A program made the translations under genes and the position numbers. Of a DNA stretch of 64,000 nt, positions 49,223-57,629 are shown piece after piece. Every line of letters begins with the position of its first letter. The first letter of the stretch is position 1. Source of the DNA: Streptomyces sp. NBRC 109706 (GTDB lineage Bacteria > Actinomycetota > Actinomycetes > Streptomycetales > Streptomycetaceae); assembly GCF_000974485.1 (NCBI RefSeq), contig NZ_BBOM01000009.1, positions 248,001-312,000 on the forward strand, in the 5' to 3' direction. Under the pieces are notes generated by a model, which had not been told where the DNA came from, made no database searches, and worked only from the letters and a program-made list of their open reading frames with translations.

Positions 49223-49693
49223 TCAGGAGGGCTGGTTGTCCCGCTCCACCTCGGCCGCGAGGTTGGCGAGCAGCCGCTCGTAGACGCCCTTGAGCACCCG
49301 GGGCGCGAAGGTCTTCTCGAAGAAGCCGCCGATGCCGCCCGACCCCTCCCAGACCGTGCGGACGGTCACATCCGTCTCCTCGGCGCGGCCCTCGGCGGTG
49401 GCCGGGGCCGTGGTCCAGGTGGTGACCAGGGTGGACTCGCGGTCGGTCTCCACCAGGGTGCGTTCCTCCGGCTCGGAGATCTCCAGCAGGCAGGAGCGGA
49501 CCCGCTTCCTGGTGGCGTGCAGCTTCAGGAAGACCACGGTGCCCGCGCCGTGACCGCCCTCGCGCACCTCGTAGTCGGTGAACTCCTCGGGCAACAGCCG
49601 CGGGTGGACCTCCTGGAAGTCGGCGAGGGCGGCATACACCTCCTCCGGCCGCGCCGCGATCTCCCGGCGTGCGACAACCTCGATCTGCGCCAT
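49223..49693 (-). CDS. SRPBCC-family (START-like) protein
   Basis: The 156-aa protein starts MAQIEVVARREIAARPEEVYAAL, with the typical helix-grip pattern of polyketide-cyclase/SRPBCC folds, and ends FAPRVLKGVYERLLANLA. Such proteins bind hydrophobic ligands and many are of unknown function. The ATG at 49693 follows GGGGAGTG by eight bases; an in-frame ATG at 49708 is possible. A short tandem repeat lies upstream at about 49717-49765. Confidence 0.78.
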   Translation of the reverse strand: MAQIEVVARREIAARPEEVYAALADFQEVHPRLLPEEFTDYEVREGGHGAGTVVFLKLHATRKRVRSCLLEISEPEERTLVETDRESTLVTTWTTAPATAEGRAEETDVTVRTVWEGSGGIGGFFEKTFAPRVLKGVYERLLANLAAEVERDNQPS

Positions 49694-49826
49694 GCGAGCA
49701 CTCCCCATGCGTCGGTGAACCCGTGTGTCGGTCAAACCCGTGTGTCGGGCGGTGTGTTGGACGGTGCGTCGAGCGGATGGAACCGCCAACAAGCCTTCCA
49801 CTTCGGGCGTCCCCGGCCAAATCGGC

Positions 49827-49856
49827 TTGACACCTCGCCTTCGAACCTGTGTTCTA
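49827..49856 (+). promoter_or_regulatory. Promoter with LexA-like SOS box
   Basis: TTGACA (49827-49832) is followed by TCGAAC-CTGT-GTTCTA (49841-49856). This matches the actinobacterial LexA pattern CGAAC-N4-GTTCG at all but one position. The box covers the spacer and the likely -10 region, where LexA would repress the radical SAM gene. Confidence 0.6.
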
Positions 49857-49890
49857 TTAACGAGTCCACGGCGGCGAGGAGGGTTCACTG

Positions 49891-50940
49891 ATGCGCTGGA
49901 ACCAGCTGAGCGAGGGATCGGCGGGGGCGCCCCCCGCACTCTTCGGCAGCGATGTGGTCAGCCGGACCATCGACACCCCCGAGTTCCGGGGCGTGACCTT
50001 CCACGAGGTGCGCGCCAGGTCCATCGTCAACCGCGTGCCGGGTGCGTCGCGGATGCCGTTCACCTACACCGTCAACCCCTACCGCGGCTGCACCCACGCC
50101 TGTGTCTACTGCTTCGCCAGGAAGACCCACGGCTATCTGGATCTGGACACCGGGCTGGGCTTCGACACCCAGATCGTGGTCAAGGTGAACGCGCCCGAGC
50201 TGCTGCGTCGGGAGCTGGGAGCGGCGCGGTGGCGCGGCGAGCACATCGCGATGGGCACCAATGTCGACTGCTACCAGAGGGCCGAGGGCCGCTACCGGTT
50301 GATGCCCGGGATCATCGCGGCGCTGCGGGACCGGGCCAACCCGTTCTCCATCCTCACCAAGGGCACGCTGATCCTGCGCGATCTGCCGCTGCTGCGCGAG
50401 GCCGCCGCCGTCACCGAGGTGGGGATCTCCGTCTCGGTCGGCCTGCTGGACGAGACGCTCTGGCGCACGGTCGAGCCGGGCACCCCGGCGCCCGAGCGGC
50501 GGCTGGACGTGGTCCGCACGCTCCGCGAACACGGCATCCCCTGCGGGGTGTTGATGGCACCGGTGCTGCCCTATCTGGCGGACTCCCCCGATCAGCTGCG
50601 GCGCACGGTGCGGGCCGTCGCCGAGGCCGGCGCCACCTCCGTCACCCCGCTGGCGCTGCATCTGCGGCCGGGCGCCAGGGAGTGGTACATGGCGTGGCTG
50701 GCCCGGCACCATCCGCGCCTGGTCCCCCGCTACGAGGCCCTTTACGCGGACGGCGCCTACGCCCCCAAGTGGTATCAGCGGCGGATCACCCGGGAGGTGC
50801 ACGAGGCCGCCGCCGAATGCGGGATCGGCCCGAGCCGGCCCGGCACGCACCGCTCCCCCGGGCCCGAGGCCCGCGTCGAGCCCGAGCCCCCCGTCGAGGG
50901 CGAGCCGACGCCGGCGGTCACCCAGCTGACGCTGATGTGA
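49891..50940 (+). CDS. Rv2578c-family radical SAM protein
   Basis: The 349-aa protein has the radical SAM cluster motif CTHACVYC (C-x3-C-x2-C, about 67-74) after MPFTYTVNPYRG, and SplB-like downstream elements FDTQIVVKVNAPELL, GTNVDCYQRAEGRYR and NPFSILTKGTLILRDL. SplB repairs spore photoproduct in DNA; this actinobacterial branch is uncharacterised. The SOS-like box in its promoter supports a DNA-damage role. The last ~50 residues are a Pro/Glu-rich tail. Confidence 0.88.
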   Translation: MRWNQLSEGSAGAPPALFGSDVVSRTIDTPEFRGVTFHEVRARSIVNRVPGASRMPFTYTVNPYRGCTHACVYCFARKTHGYLDLDTGLGFDTQIVVKVNAPELLRRELGAARWRGEHIAMGTNVDCYQRAEGRYRLMPGIIAALRDRANPFSILTKGTLILRDLPLLREAAAVTEVGISVSVGLLDETLWRTVEPGTPAPERRLDVVRTLREHGIPCGVLMAPVLPYLADSPDQLRRTVRAVAEAGATSVTPLALHLRPGAREWYMAWLARHHPRLVPRYEALYADGAYAPKWYQRRITREVHEAAAECGIGPSRPGTHRSPGPEARVEPEPPVEGEPTPAVTQLTLM

Positions 50941-50945
50941 TCCGC

Positions 50946-50968
50946 CGGCGCCGCCCACCCCGGCGCCG
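50946..50968. terminator. Short hairpin between convergent genes
   Basis: CGGCGCCG (50946-50953) and CGGCGCCG (50961-50968) are self-complementary arms with a 7-base loop in the 29-base gap between two convergent stop codons. The stem is short, so this is a modest call. Confidence 0.4.
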
Positions 50969-50969
50969 C

Positions 50970-51728
50970 TCAGCCGTCCTTCTCGACCAGCTGGCTCAGC
51001 AGCTCGACGACAAACGCCTCGGTGCTCGGCTTGTCGACGCCCAGCTCGTGCAGCGGCCCCTCGCCGTCCTCCAACTCCAGCAGCGCCAGCAGGATGTGCT
51101 CGGTGCCGATGTAGTTGTGCCCGAGGCGCAGCGCCTCGCGGAACGTCAGCTCCAGGGCCTTGCGCGCGCCCGTGTCATAGGGGATCAGCGCCGGCACCTC
51201 GTCGGCCGCCGCCGGGAGAGCGGCGACCAGCGCCTCGCGCAGCGCCTCGGGGGTCACGCCCCGGCTCTCGACGGCGAGCACCGCGACGCCCTTGGGCTCG
51301 ACCAGCAGCCCGAGCGCCAGATGGGCCGCGGTGATCTCGTTGTTGCGCGCCGCGTGGGCCTCGTTCTGCGCCGCCATCACCACGTTCTTCGCCCGGGGGG
51401 TGAACCGGCCGAAGCCCTGACTCGGGTCGAGCCCCGCGTCCCCCTCGGCGGTCGCGCCGCCCTGCCCCGCCGGGTCCTTGGGCACGAACCGCTTCTGCGC
51501 CGCCTGCCGGGTGACGCCCATGCTGCGGCCGATCTCCGACCAGGAGGCGCCGGAGCGGCGGGCCTGGTCGACGAAGTGGCCGATGAGGTGGTCGGCCAGC
51601 TCGCCCAGGTGGTCGGCGGCGAGCACCGCGTCGGTGAGCTGGTCGAGGGCGTCGGGGTGGACCTTCTTGATCGCGTCGATCAGATCGTCGAGCCGTACCG
51701 GATATGCCATTCCCACGGGTTCCGTCAT
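50970..51728 (-). CDS. HTH protein with Clp N-terminal (Clp-N) repeats
   Basis: The 252-aa protein has a helix-turn-helix in SWSEIGRSMGVTRQAAQKRF (about 63-82). Clp-N repeats follow (about 110-250), with RFTPRAKNVVMAAQNEAH, AHLALGLLVEPKGVA and LGHNYIGTEHILLALL. Clp-N is the adaptor/substrate-binding part of ClpC/ClpA chaperones; here there are no AAA domains. It is therefore likely a DNA-binding regulator coupled to proteolysis. The ATG at 51728 lies right at the predicted transcription start, giving a leaderless mRNA. Two palindromes over its promoter suggest autoregulation. Confidence 0.83.
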   Translation of the reverse strand: MTEPVGMAYPVRLDDLIDAIKKVHPDALDQLTDAVLAADHLGELADHLIGHFVDQARRSGASWSEIGRSMGVTRQAAQKRFVPKDPAGQGGATAEGDAGLDPSQGFGRFTPRAKNVVMAAQNEAHAARNNEITAAHLALGLLVEPKGVAVLAVESRGVTPEALREALVAALPAAADEVPALIPYDTGARKALELTFREALRLGHNYIGTEHILLALLELEDGEGPLHELGVDKPSTEAFVVELLSQLVEKDG

Positions 51729-51779
51729 GGTGTCAACTCTAGGTTGACACCCCATCGAGTGTCAACCGCGAGTTGACAC
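51729..51779 (-). promoter_or_regulatory. Promoter with two tandem GTGTCAAC-N5-GTTGACAC palindromes
   Basis: Palindrome 1 (51729-51751) has 9-base arms and a 5-base spacer. Palindrome 2 (51759-51779) has 8-base arms with the same sequence and spacer. Their centres are 29 bp apart. On the minus strand, TTGACA (51765-51760) and TAGAGT (51741-51736), 18 bases apart, form the promoter, so both core elements lie inside the palindromes. Transcription would start at about 51729. Confidence 0.8.
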
Positions 51780-51809
51780 CTGAGGGACGCCTGGTTGAGC
51801 GGAACGGCG

Positions 51810-51842
51810 GCGGGGCCGCCCGGACATCCCGGACGACCCCGC
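51810..51842 (-). terminator. Hairpin terminator after the GH87-like gene
   Basis: Arms at 51810-51823 and 51829-51842 form a 14-bp stem on the minus-strand transcript (two G-U pairs) with a 5-base loop, 26 bases after the stop codon of the large secreted enzyme. Confidence 0.7.
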
Positions 51843-51867
51843 CTTGCTGCCGGTGTTACGGGTGTCG

Positions 51868-54800
51868 CTACGGATTGAGATGGAACTCGAAGGTGGAGGT
51901 GGTGTTGCGGAAGTCCTCCACGTTGTCGTTGAGCACCAGGTTGTTGAACGTGGCCTCGCCGACCGCGGGACCCTGGCCGGCCTCGGCCGACTCGTTGGCC
52001 CAGACCCCGATCCCCGACTTGTGCTCCCAGTTGTCACCGCTGAGCCGCGCCCCGCTGATGGTGACGTCCGTGAGGACGGTGTCGGTCACCGGGTACTCCG
52101 GCTGGCCGCCGACGTAGTTGGTCTGGAACATGATCCCCACATAGGTGGGATCGATGATGTCCACGTCCGAGACCCTGATGCCCTGGAACACCTCCGAGGC
52201 GGAGAAGAGCCAGATGCCGGGGAAGACCTGGTCGCCCCAGAAGTGGCCACCGGCTCTCTCGATCGTGATGTTTTGGAAGTTGGTCGGGATCTCACCGAAT
52301 CCGTTCATCGGGTAGCCGAAGTCGAGCGAGCTGATGGTGATGCCCGAGTAGACCAGGGTGTCCGCGATACGGATGTTGCGGAAGGTGTTGTCATAGCCGC
52401 CGTAGACCGCCAGGCCGGCCGCGCGCCAGGTCAGCAACGAGGTCAGGTTCTCGTAGACGTTGCCGGTCTCGTCGGCGCCGCCCGCGTCGATCGCCGAGAA
52501 CAGCGCGAAGCTGTCGTCGCCGGTCGCCCTGGTCTCGTTGTTGGTGACATGGTTGTCCGTGCTGCCGTTGGTCATGTTGAGACCGTCGGCGAACAGGTTG
52601 CGGATACGCGAGTTGCTGATGGTGATGCGGTCGGTGTTGGCGCCCCAGTAGAGGCAGATCATGTGCTCGACCCAGATGTCGTCGATCACGATGTCCGAGA
52701 CGTTGGCGAAGTCGAACACCTTTCCTGGGCCGTCGATCCGCGAGGTGTAGTTGCCGAAGTAGGCGAAGTGCGCGAACCGCGAGCCCTCGGCGGTCGAGTC
52801 GGCGCGGAAGCCGATGTCCGTGTTGGTCTGCGAGGTCGGCGCGTGGAAGCGGGTGTACCAGACCCCGGCGCCCACCACGTCGACGGCGCCGCCGTAGACC
52901 TGGAACTTGTTGGACGTCTCGTAGTCGCCCGGCGGGAGGTAGACGCCCTCCAGGGTGCCGGTGGTGTCCATCCGCACCCGGTCCAGCGCGTTCTGCACGT
53001 CCTGGTGGGTGAAGCCCTCCGGCTCGGTGTAGGCGGTCGGGTCGGGGTTGGGCTGCGGCGCCACCTGCTCCAGGCTGATGAAGTCGATGGCGTACTCGGT
53101 GTCGTTGGCCGTGTCCTTCTGCAGCCTGATGGTGCTGCCCGCGGGCACGGTCCGGTCCAGCAGCAGATGCGCCTCGTCATAGATATGGCGCGGCCCGCCG
53201 CTGCCGGGCGAGTTCCCCGGGTTGGCCTCGTCGCCGTACAACCAGGAGTAGCGCGAGGTCAGTTGGAGCGGGGCGTGCGGCTCGCCGTCGATATAGACGT
53301 TGAGCGTGCTGTCGATGCCCTCGCCGCTCGCGCTGTCCGGGATGGAGAACCGGGCGACCAGGGTGTTGGTGGCCTCCGCGGTGGTGAACTCGACGTACTC
53401 GCCGGTCGACTCCAGCGTCACCGCCTGGCGGTTGGACGCCTCGCCCGCGAGGTCGCCGATGTCCCGGTTGGGGCCGACCACCGTGGCGCCGCCGCCGGTC
53501 GTCGCGTCCTCCGCCTCGTACATCGAGTACGGCATCTGCGCGCCGCGCCCGATCGCGAAGGAACGGGTGTCGGTGTTGTTGCCGCGCTTGGCCGGGATCT
53601 CGTTGGCGTCCGCCGAGACCGTGGTGGACAGGGTGAACGAGCCGTCCTGCGCGGTCCAACTGCCCAGCGCGATGGCCGATGTGGTGCTGCCGGCCGCGAT
53701 CGCGCCGTTGTAGGCGCCGGTCAGCGTGGTGCCGCCGATCGTCAGGGTGATCTCGTGGCTGCCGGTCGTCGTGTCCAGACTGCCCCGGTTGGCCAGCCGC
53801 ACCGAGAAGTCGACCTCGTCGCCGGCCGACGGGTTCGACGGGTCCCAGGTCACCGCTGCCACCACCAGATCGGCGCTGGCCACCGGCTCGACCACGACCG
53901 GTTCCTGGCTCACATAGGTGTTGTTGTCCTCGTTCTGCTCGACCACGGTGTTCTCCGGGTCGACCACGGCGCCGACCGTGAGTTCGCCCGCCGGGAAGAC
54001 GCCCACCTCGGCGGAGACCTCGGCGGTGTCGCCGGGCTCAAGCCCGTCGACCTCGGCGGTGGCCTGCTCGTCCCCGTCCACCAGGAACGCCACCTCGGTG
54101 GCGGACGAGGCGACCGGGCCGCTGTTGCGCACGGTCGCGGTCAGGGTCAGCGGGTCCGACTCCGAGGGGACCGGCGGCGTCGCCGTCAGCGCGACCACTT
54201 CGAGGTCCGGGTTGGGGGCCGGCTCGCCGTACACCTCAAGCTCGGCGACCTGTCCGGCCGGCGCGCCCGAGTTGGCGGTGATGGCCAGCCGCACATCGGC
54301 GGCCTGCCCGCTGACGGGGATGGTCACCGTGTTCCCGGTGGCCGGGGAGAAGCCGTAGTCGGCCGCGGCGGCCAGGGTCTCGAAGCCGCCCGAGCCGGAC
54401 CGGCCGAGGACGGCGATCCGCTGGGTGCGGTCGCCCCAGGCGTTGTCCGGGTTCAGCCGCACCACGACCGAGTCCAGTTCGGCCTCGGCGCCCAGCTGGA
54501 CGGTCAGCTCGCTCGGGTGGTCACCACCCTCCCAGTAGGTCGCCACATCCCCGTCGTTGGCGTTGGCCGCGACAAAGGTGTGTACATGGGAGGAGGCGCT
54601 GATCGGCTTGCCCTGCGCCAACTCCACGGCCTGCACGTTGAGTTCACCCTCATGGGTGACCGCGTCGCTGTCGGCGGAACGGTTCCCCGCCGCGTCGAGC
54701 GCGCGCACCGTGTAGCTGACGGTGGCATCCGCCGGCTGGGTGTCGGTGTAGGAGGTGGCCTCGCCGGAGACGGTGGTGCGCAGCACCCCGTCGGCGTAGA

Positions 54801-55857
54801 TCTCGTAGCCGACCACCCCGGTGTCGTCTTCGGCGGCCGACCAGCTCAGGCCGACCTGCCCGGGCTCGGCGAGGGCGCTGGTCAGCGACCCCGGCGCGCC
54901 GGGCGCCTCGGTGTCGCCGTCCGTCGGGCCGTAGATCTCCAACTCGCCCAGCTGGGCGGCGTCCTGGCCGGTATTGCCGGTGACCAGCACCCGCACATAG
55001 CGGGCGGTGGTGTTGTCGAAGGCCAGGGTCACCGTGTTGTCGGCGGCGTCGGCGTCGAAGAGCGCGTCCTCGGCCGGGGTGAGATCGGTGAACTCGGTAC
55101 CGTCCTGCGACACCTGGAGCGTCAGCGTCTGGGTGCGCGGCTCGAAGTCGCCCGGCAGGCCGAGCACCACCCGGTTCAGCGGCACCGAGGCACCGAGGTC
55201 CGCGCGCAGCCACTGCGGGAGTTCGCCGCTCTCGCTCTGCCAGTAGCTGTTCCGCTCGCCGTCACCGGCGAGTTCGGCGTCGCCGCCGTCGGCCGAGCTG
55301 CTGGCGGTGAACGTGGCCCCGCGCGCCAGGTTCTCCTCCGACTCCTCGGCCCTGCTCACCTCCAGCTCCGCCAACTGCGCTTGATCCGCAGCGCTGTTGC
55401 CGGTGAACTCCAGCCGGACAAACCGCGTCCGCTGCGCGGGCAGCGGGACCGTCACCCGGTTGTCCGAGGACGGGTCGAAGGTGAGGGTGGCGGCGTTGGC
55501 CAGCGTGGTGAAGGTGGTGCCGTCCATGCTTCCGTGCACGGCGACCGTCTGTTCCCTGCTCTCCCAGTCGGCCGGCAGGCTGAGCACCACGCCGTCGACG
55601 CGGGCCACCTCGCCCAGGTCGATGGCCACCCAGGCGGGGAACTCGTCGGCGGCGCTCGCCCAGTAGCTGCCCTGGTCACCGTCGGTGATATGCGCGGCGG
55701 CGCGTTCCCCGCCGACGCTGCTGGCCGTCGCGGGCGCCCCGGCGGCCAACCCGGTGTCGCTGGCGGTGGCGACCCCGGCGGTCAGTCCACCTCCGATCAT
55801 CAGCATGGCGGTGAGCGCGGCGGCTCCGGCCCGCGCTCCCAGACCTCTTCGTCTCAT
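51868..55857 (-). CDS. Multidomain secreted GH87-like glucanase (alpha-1,3-glucanase/mycodextranase type)
   Basis: The protein is 1329 aa. In order it has a signal peptide (about 1-33), two F5/8-type (CBM32-like) domains (about 35-150 and 160-290), a fibronectin III domain (about 305-390) and a third F5/8-type domain (about 405-540). Two CARDB-like domains (about 545-745), a CBM6/35-like domain with MYEAEDATTGGGA (about 755-900) and a right-handed beta-helix (about 905-1329) follow. The helix carries IVIDDIWVEHMICLYWG and NNETRATGDDSFALFS, resembling GH87 with candidate catalytic aspartates. Known GH87 enzymes attack alpha-1,3-glucan or nigeran in fungal walls. The ATG at 55857 has AGAGG upstream; an in-frame start at 55923 adds a non-signal stretch. 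Confidence 0.75.
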   Translation of the reverse strand: MRRRGLGARAGAAALTAMLMIGGGLTAGVATASDTGLAAGAPATASSVGGERAAAHITDGDQGSYWASAADEFPAWVAIDLGEVARVDGVVLSLPADWESREQTVAVHGSMDGTTFTTLANAATLTFDPSSDNRVTVPLPAQRTRFVRLEFTGNSAADQAQLAELEVSRAEESEENLARGATFTASSSADGGDAELAGDGERNSYWQSESGELPQWLRADLGASVPLNRVVLGLPGDFEPRTQTLTLQVSQDGTEFTDLTPAEDALFDADAADNTVTLAFDNTTARYVRVLVTGNTGQDAAQLGELEIYGPTDGDTEAPGAPGSLTSALAEPGQVGLSWSAAEDDTGVVGYEIYADGVLRTTVSGEATSYTDTQPADATVSYTVRALDAAGNRSADSDAVTHEGELNVQAVELAQGKPISASSHVHTFVAANANDGDVATYWEGGDHPSELTVQLGAEAELDSVVVRLNPDNAWGDRTQRIAVLGRSGSGGFETLAAAADYGFSPATGNTVTIPVSGQAADVRLAITANSGAPAGQVAELEVYGEPAPNPDLEVVALTATPPVPSESDPLTLTATVRNSGPVASSATEVAFLVDGDEQATAEVDGLEPGDTAEVSAEVGVFPAGELTVGAVVDPENTVVEQNEDNNTYVSQEPVVVEPVASADLVVAAVTWDPSNPSAGDEVDFSVRLANRGSLDTTTGSHEITLTIGGTTLTGAYNGAIAAGSTTSAIALGSWTAQDGSFTLSTTVSADANEIPAKRGNNTDTRSFAIGRGAQMPYSMYEAEDATTGGGATVVGPNRDIGDLAGEASNRQAVTLESTGEYVEFTTAEATNTLVARFSIPDSASGEGIDSTLNVYIDGEPHAPLQLTSRYSWLYGDEANPGNSPGSGGPRHIYDEAHLLLDRTVPAGSTIRLQKDTANDTEYAIDFISLEQVAPQPNPDPTAYTEPEGFTHQDVQNALDRVRMDTTGTLEGVYLPPGDYETSNKFQVYGGAVDVVGAGVWYTRFHAPTSQTNTDIGFRADSTAEGSRFAHFAYFGNYTSRIDGPGKVFDFANVSDIVIDDIWVEHMICLYWGANTDRITISNSRIRNLFADGLNMTNGSTDNHVTNNETRATGDDSFALFSAIDAGGADETGNVYENLTSLLTWRAAGLAVYGGYDNTFRNIRIADTLVYSGITISSLDFGYPMNGFGEIPTNFQNITIERAGGHFWGDQVFPGIWLFSASEVFQGIRVSDVDIIDPTYVGIMFQTNYVGGQPEYPVTDTVLTDVTISGARLSGDNWEHKSGIGVWANESAEAGQGPAVGEATFNNLVLNDNVEDFRNTTSTFEFHLNP

Positions 55858-56231
55858 CCCTGGCCTCTCATCCTGTGCCCTCGTCCCTGGCCGACATCCC
55901 TGGCCCATCCCGACAGCACGCATGACCGTGCATGACCACGCATGGCGTGCGCATGATTTTGCGTATTGACATCAGAGAGTTGCAGGAGCATGCCAAGGTG
56001 TCCACAGGTCGCGCACGCCTTCTTGCTTACCAACTTCGCACCCCCGCCCACCGGTTGCCCGGGGCACGCAAATGCCGCCGCCCCGTTGAGCTGCCACTTA
56101 CGCCCGCCCCCGACGCCGGGGGCCGACAACCCGCAAGAACCGCAAGAAATTTGCGTCAACCCCGACGGCCGCATCCGGGGAGGCGAACGGGGGAAACTAG
56201 GCTGCACCGGGTGACCGAGCACGGAGGTGCC
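55858..56231. other. Intergenic region between divergent GH87-like and Nudix genes
   Basis: This 374-base gap has no credible gene. It holds three copies of CCCTGGCC at 55858-55906, phased GCATG repeats at 55920-55955, an AT-richer stretch around 55955-55985 and a TAGGCT -10-like box at 56198-56203. It should contain both promoters. Confidence 0.6.
55920..55955. repeat. Four helically phased GCATG repeats
   Basis: GCATG occurs at 55920, 55930, 55940 and 55951, that is every 10-11 bp, the first two as GCATGACC. Sites on one DNA face upstream of the GH87-like gene suggest cooperative regulator binding. Confidence 0.6.
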
Positions 56232-56732
56232 ATGACGCACGCCAGAACCCCACGACGCGCCGCGCGGATCGCGGTGCTGGCACCGGACGGGGCGACGTTC
56301 CTCTTCCGCTACGACAACTCGGAGGTCGGCGTCCACTGGTCACTGCCGGGCGGCGGCCTCGATCCGGGCGAGAGCACCAGGGAGGGCGCCCGTCGCGAAC
56401 TCGGCGAGGAGACCGGCTGGTTCGATATCGAGCCCGGGCCACTGCTCTGCACCTGGGAGCACGACTACACCCGTGGCGGCGTGCCCGTCCGCCAACACGA
56501 ACACATCTATCTCGGATATCTCACGCCAGGCCCCCGCCGCGAACTCGGCCCCGGCCTGGCCGCCGCGCACGCCGAGGACGGCATACTCGACTGGCGCTGG
56601 TGGACCCCCGCCGAACTGGCCACCGCCGAAGAGGCGTTGTGGCCCCCCACCCTGGCCACCCTGCTCGCCGAACACCGAACCCGTGACGGCGCCCCCGTCC
56701 ACCTGGGGTATGTGCCCAACGGGCCGCGCTAG
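56232..56732 (+). CDS. Nudix hydrolase
   Basis: The 166-aa protein has a complete Nudix box at about 36-58 (GLDPGE, then ARRELGEETGW, pattern G-x5-E-x7-REUxEExGU). It hydrolyses a nucleoside diphosphate linked to some moiety; the substrate is not readable. The ATG at 56232 follows GGAGG by only four bases. A GTG at 56211, seven codons earlier, lies seven bases after TAGGCT and could be a leaderless start. Either start leaves the catalytic domain intact. Confidence 0.85.
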   Translation: MTHARTPRRAARIAVLAPDGATFLFRYDNSEVGVHWSLPGGGLDPGESTREGARRELGEETGWFDIEPGPLLCTWEHDYTRGGVPVRQHEHIYLGYLTPGPRRELGPGLAAAHAEDGILDWRWWTPAELATAEEALWPPTLATLLAEHRTRDGAPVHLGYVPNGPR

Positions 56733-56744
56733 TTCAGTGCCAGT

Positions 56745-57611
56745 TCAGTCTTCGGCGGGCGCCGGGCCCCAGCCGGCGGCCGCGCCGTGGGCGGATATCA
56801 CCCGGCAGCCCAACGCGGCGACGGCGGCCAGGACCGTCTCCCGGGCCCGTTCCTCGTCCGCCGGCGGGTAGTTCACCCGCAGCCGATGCCCGTACGCCAT
56901 CTCGTAGGTCAGCCGCCACCCCAACTCGTCGGCCAGGAAGTGGTCCTGCCGCACCCCTCCGTCCGGATCGGCCCAGCCGCCCCGGCCGACCGTGGGCGCC
57001 AGGCGCTCCCGCAGCAGCCTCAGCCGCTCCGGATAGGGCATCGGGGACGGGGTCAACAGCAGCTCGACATGGACGAGTTCGCGGCGCGGCGAGAACCAGG
57101 GCGCGTCATACGGCACCCCGCCCTCCGCCGAGCGCGCCACCAGCCGCTCCACCTCGGCCACCAGCCGGTCGGCCGCGCCCCCTTCGCATCTCGCGAAGTC
57201 CCCGTCCCGCTGCTGCCAACGCACCACCGGCCAGCCCGCCGGATCGCCCTCCGTCAGCCAACACAGCGCCCCGCCCACCGAGTCCAGCGCCCAGACCAGC
57301 AGCCCGCCCGGCTCCGGGTGGAACGGCAGCGGGTACTCCTCCGGGTAGTCCTCCCGCATCGTCGCCCAGTCCCCCAGCAACCGCCGGTTGGACTCCACCA
57401 GTTGCTCCGGCGAACACAGCCCCACCTCGCCGCAGAACATCCCGGCCCCGTAACGGCGCCAGACCTCCTTGAGGTCGGCGGGCAACACCAGCCCCAACGC
57501 GGCCTCGGCCGCCGCCCAGTCGGCGTCCGCCGCCACCGGATCCGACGGCGGAGGAACGAGCGCGAGCAGCCGGTCGATCGAGGCGGCAGCCGGCAACGGG
57601 ATCGGTGACAT
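56745..57611 (-). CDS. SMI1/KNR4 (SUKH)-family protein
   Basis: The 288-aa protein begins with a SUKH-type domain (about 10-160: WAAAEAALGLVLPADLKEVWRRYGAG, GGLLVWALDSVGGALCWLT). A less conserved C-terminal region with RLTYEMAYGHRLRVNYPPADEE follows. SUKH proteins often give immunity to polymorphic or contact-dependent nuclease toxins, but stand-alone copies are common in Streptomyces. No toxin gene is adjacent. It is convergent with the Nudix gene, 12 bases away. Confidence 0.78.
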   Translation of the reverse strand: MSPIPLPAAASIDRLLALVPPPSDPVAADADWAAAEAALGLVLPADLKEVWRRYGAGMFCGEVGLCSPEQLVESNRRLLGDWATMREDYPEEYPLPFHPEPGGLLVWALDSVGGALCWLTEGDPAGWPVVRWQQRDGDFARCEGGAADRLVAEVERLVARSAEGGVPYDAPWFSPRRELVHVELLLTPSPMPYPERLRLLRERLAPTVGRGGWADPDGGVRQDHFLADELGWRLTYEMAYGHRLRVNYPPADEERARETVLAAVAALGCRVISAHGAAAGWGPAPAED

Positions 57612-57629
57612 GGCCGGTGAGCCTACCCG

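Noticed and set aside
51844..55935. Plus-strand frame of 1363 codons opposite the GH87-like gene
   Set aside because: The translation is a Val/Gly/Arg-rich shadow. The minus strand has a signal peptide and eight recognisable domains.
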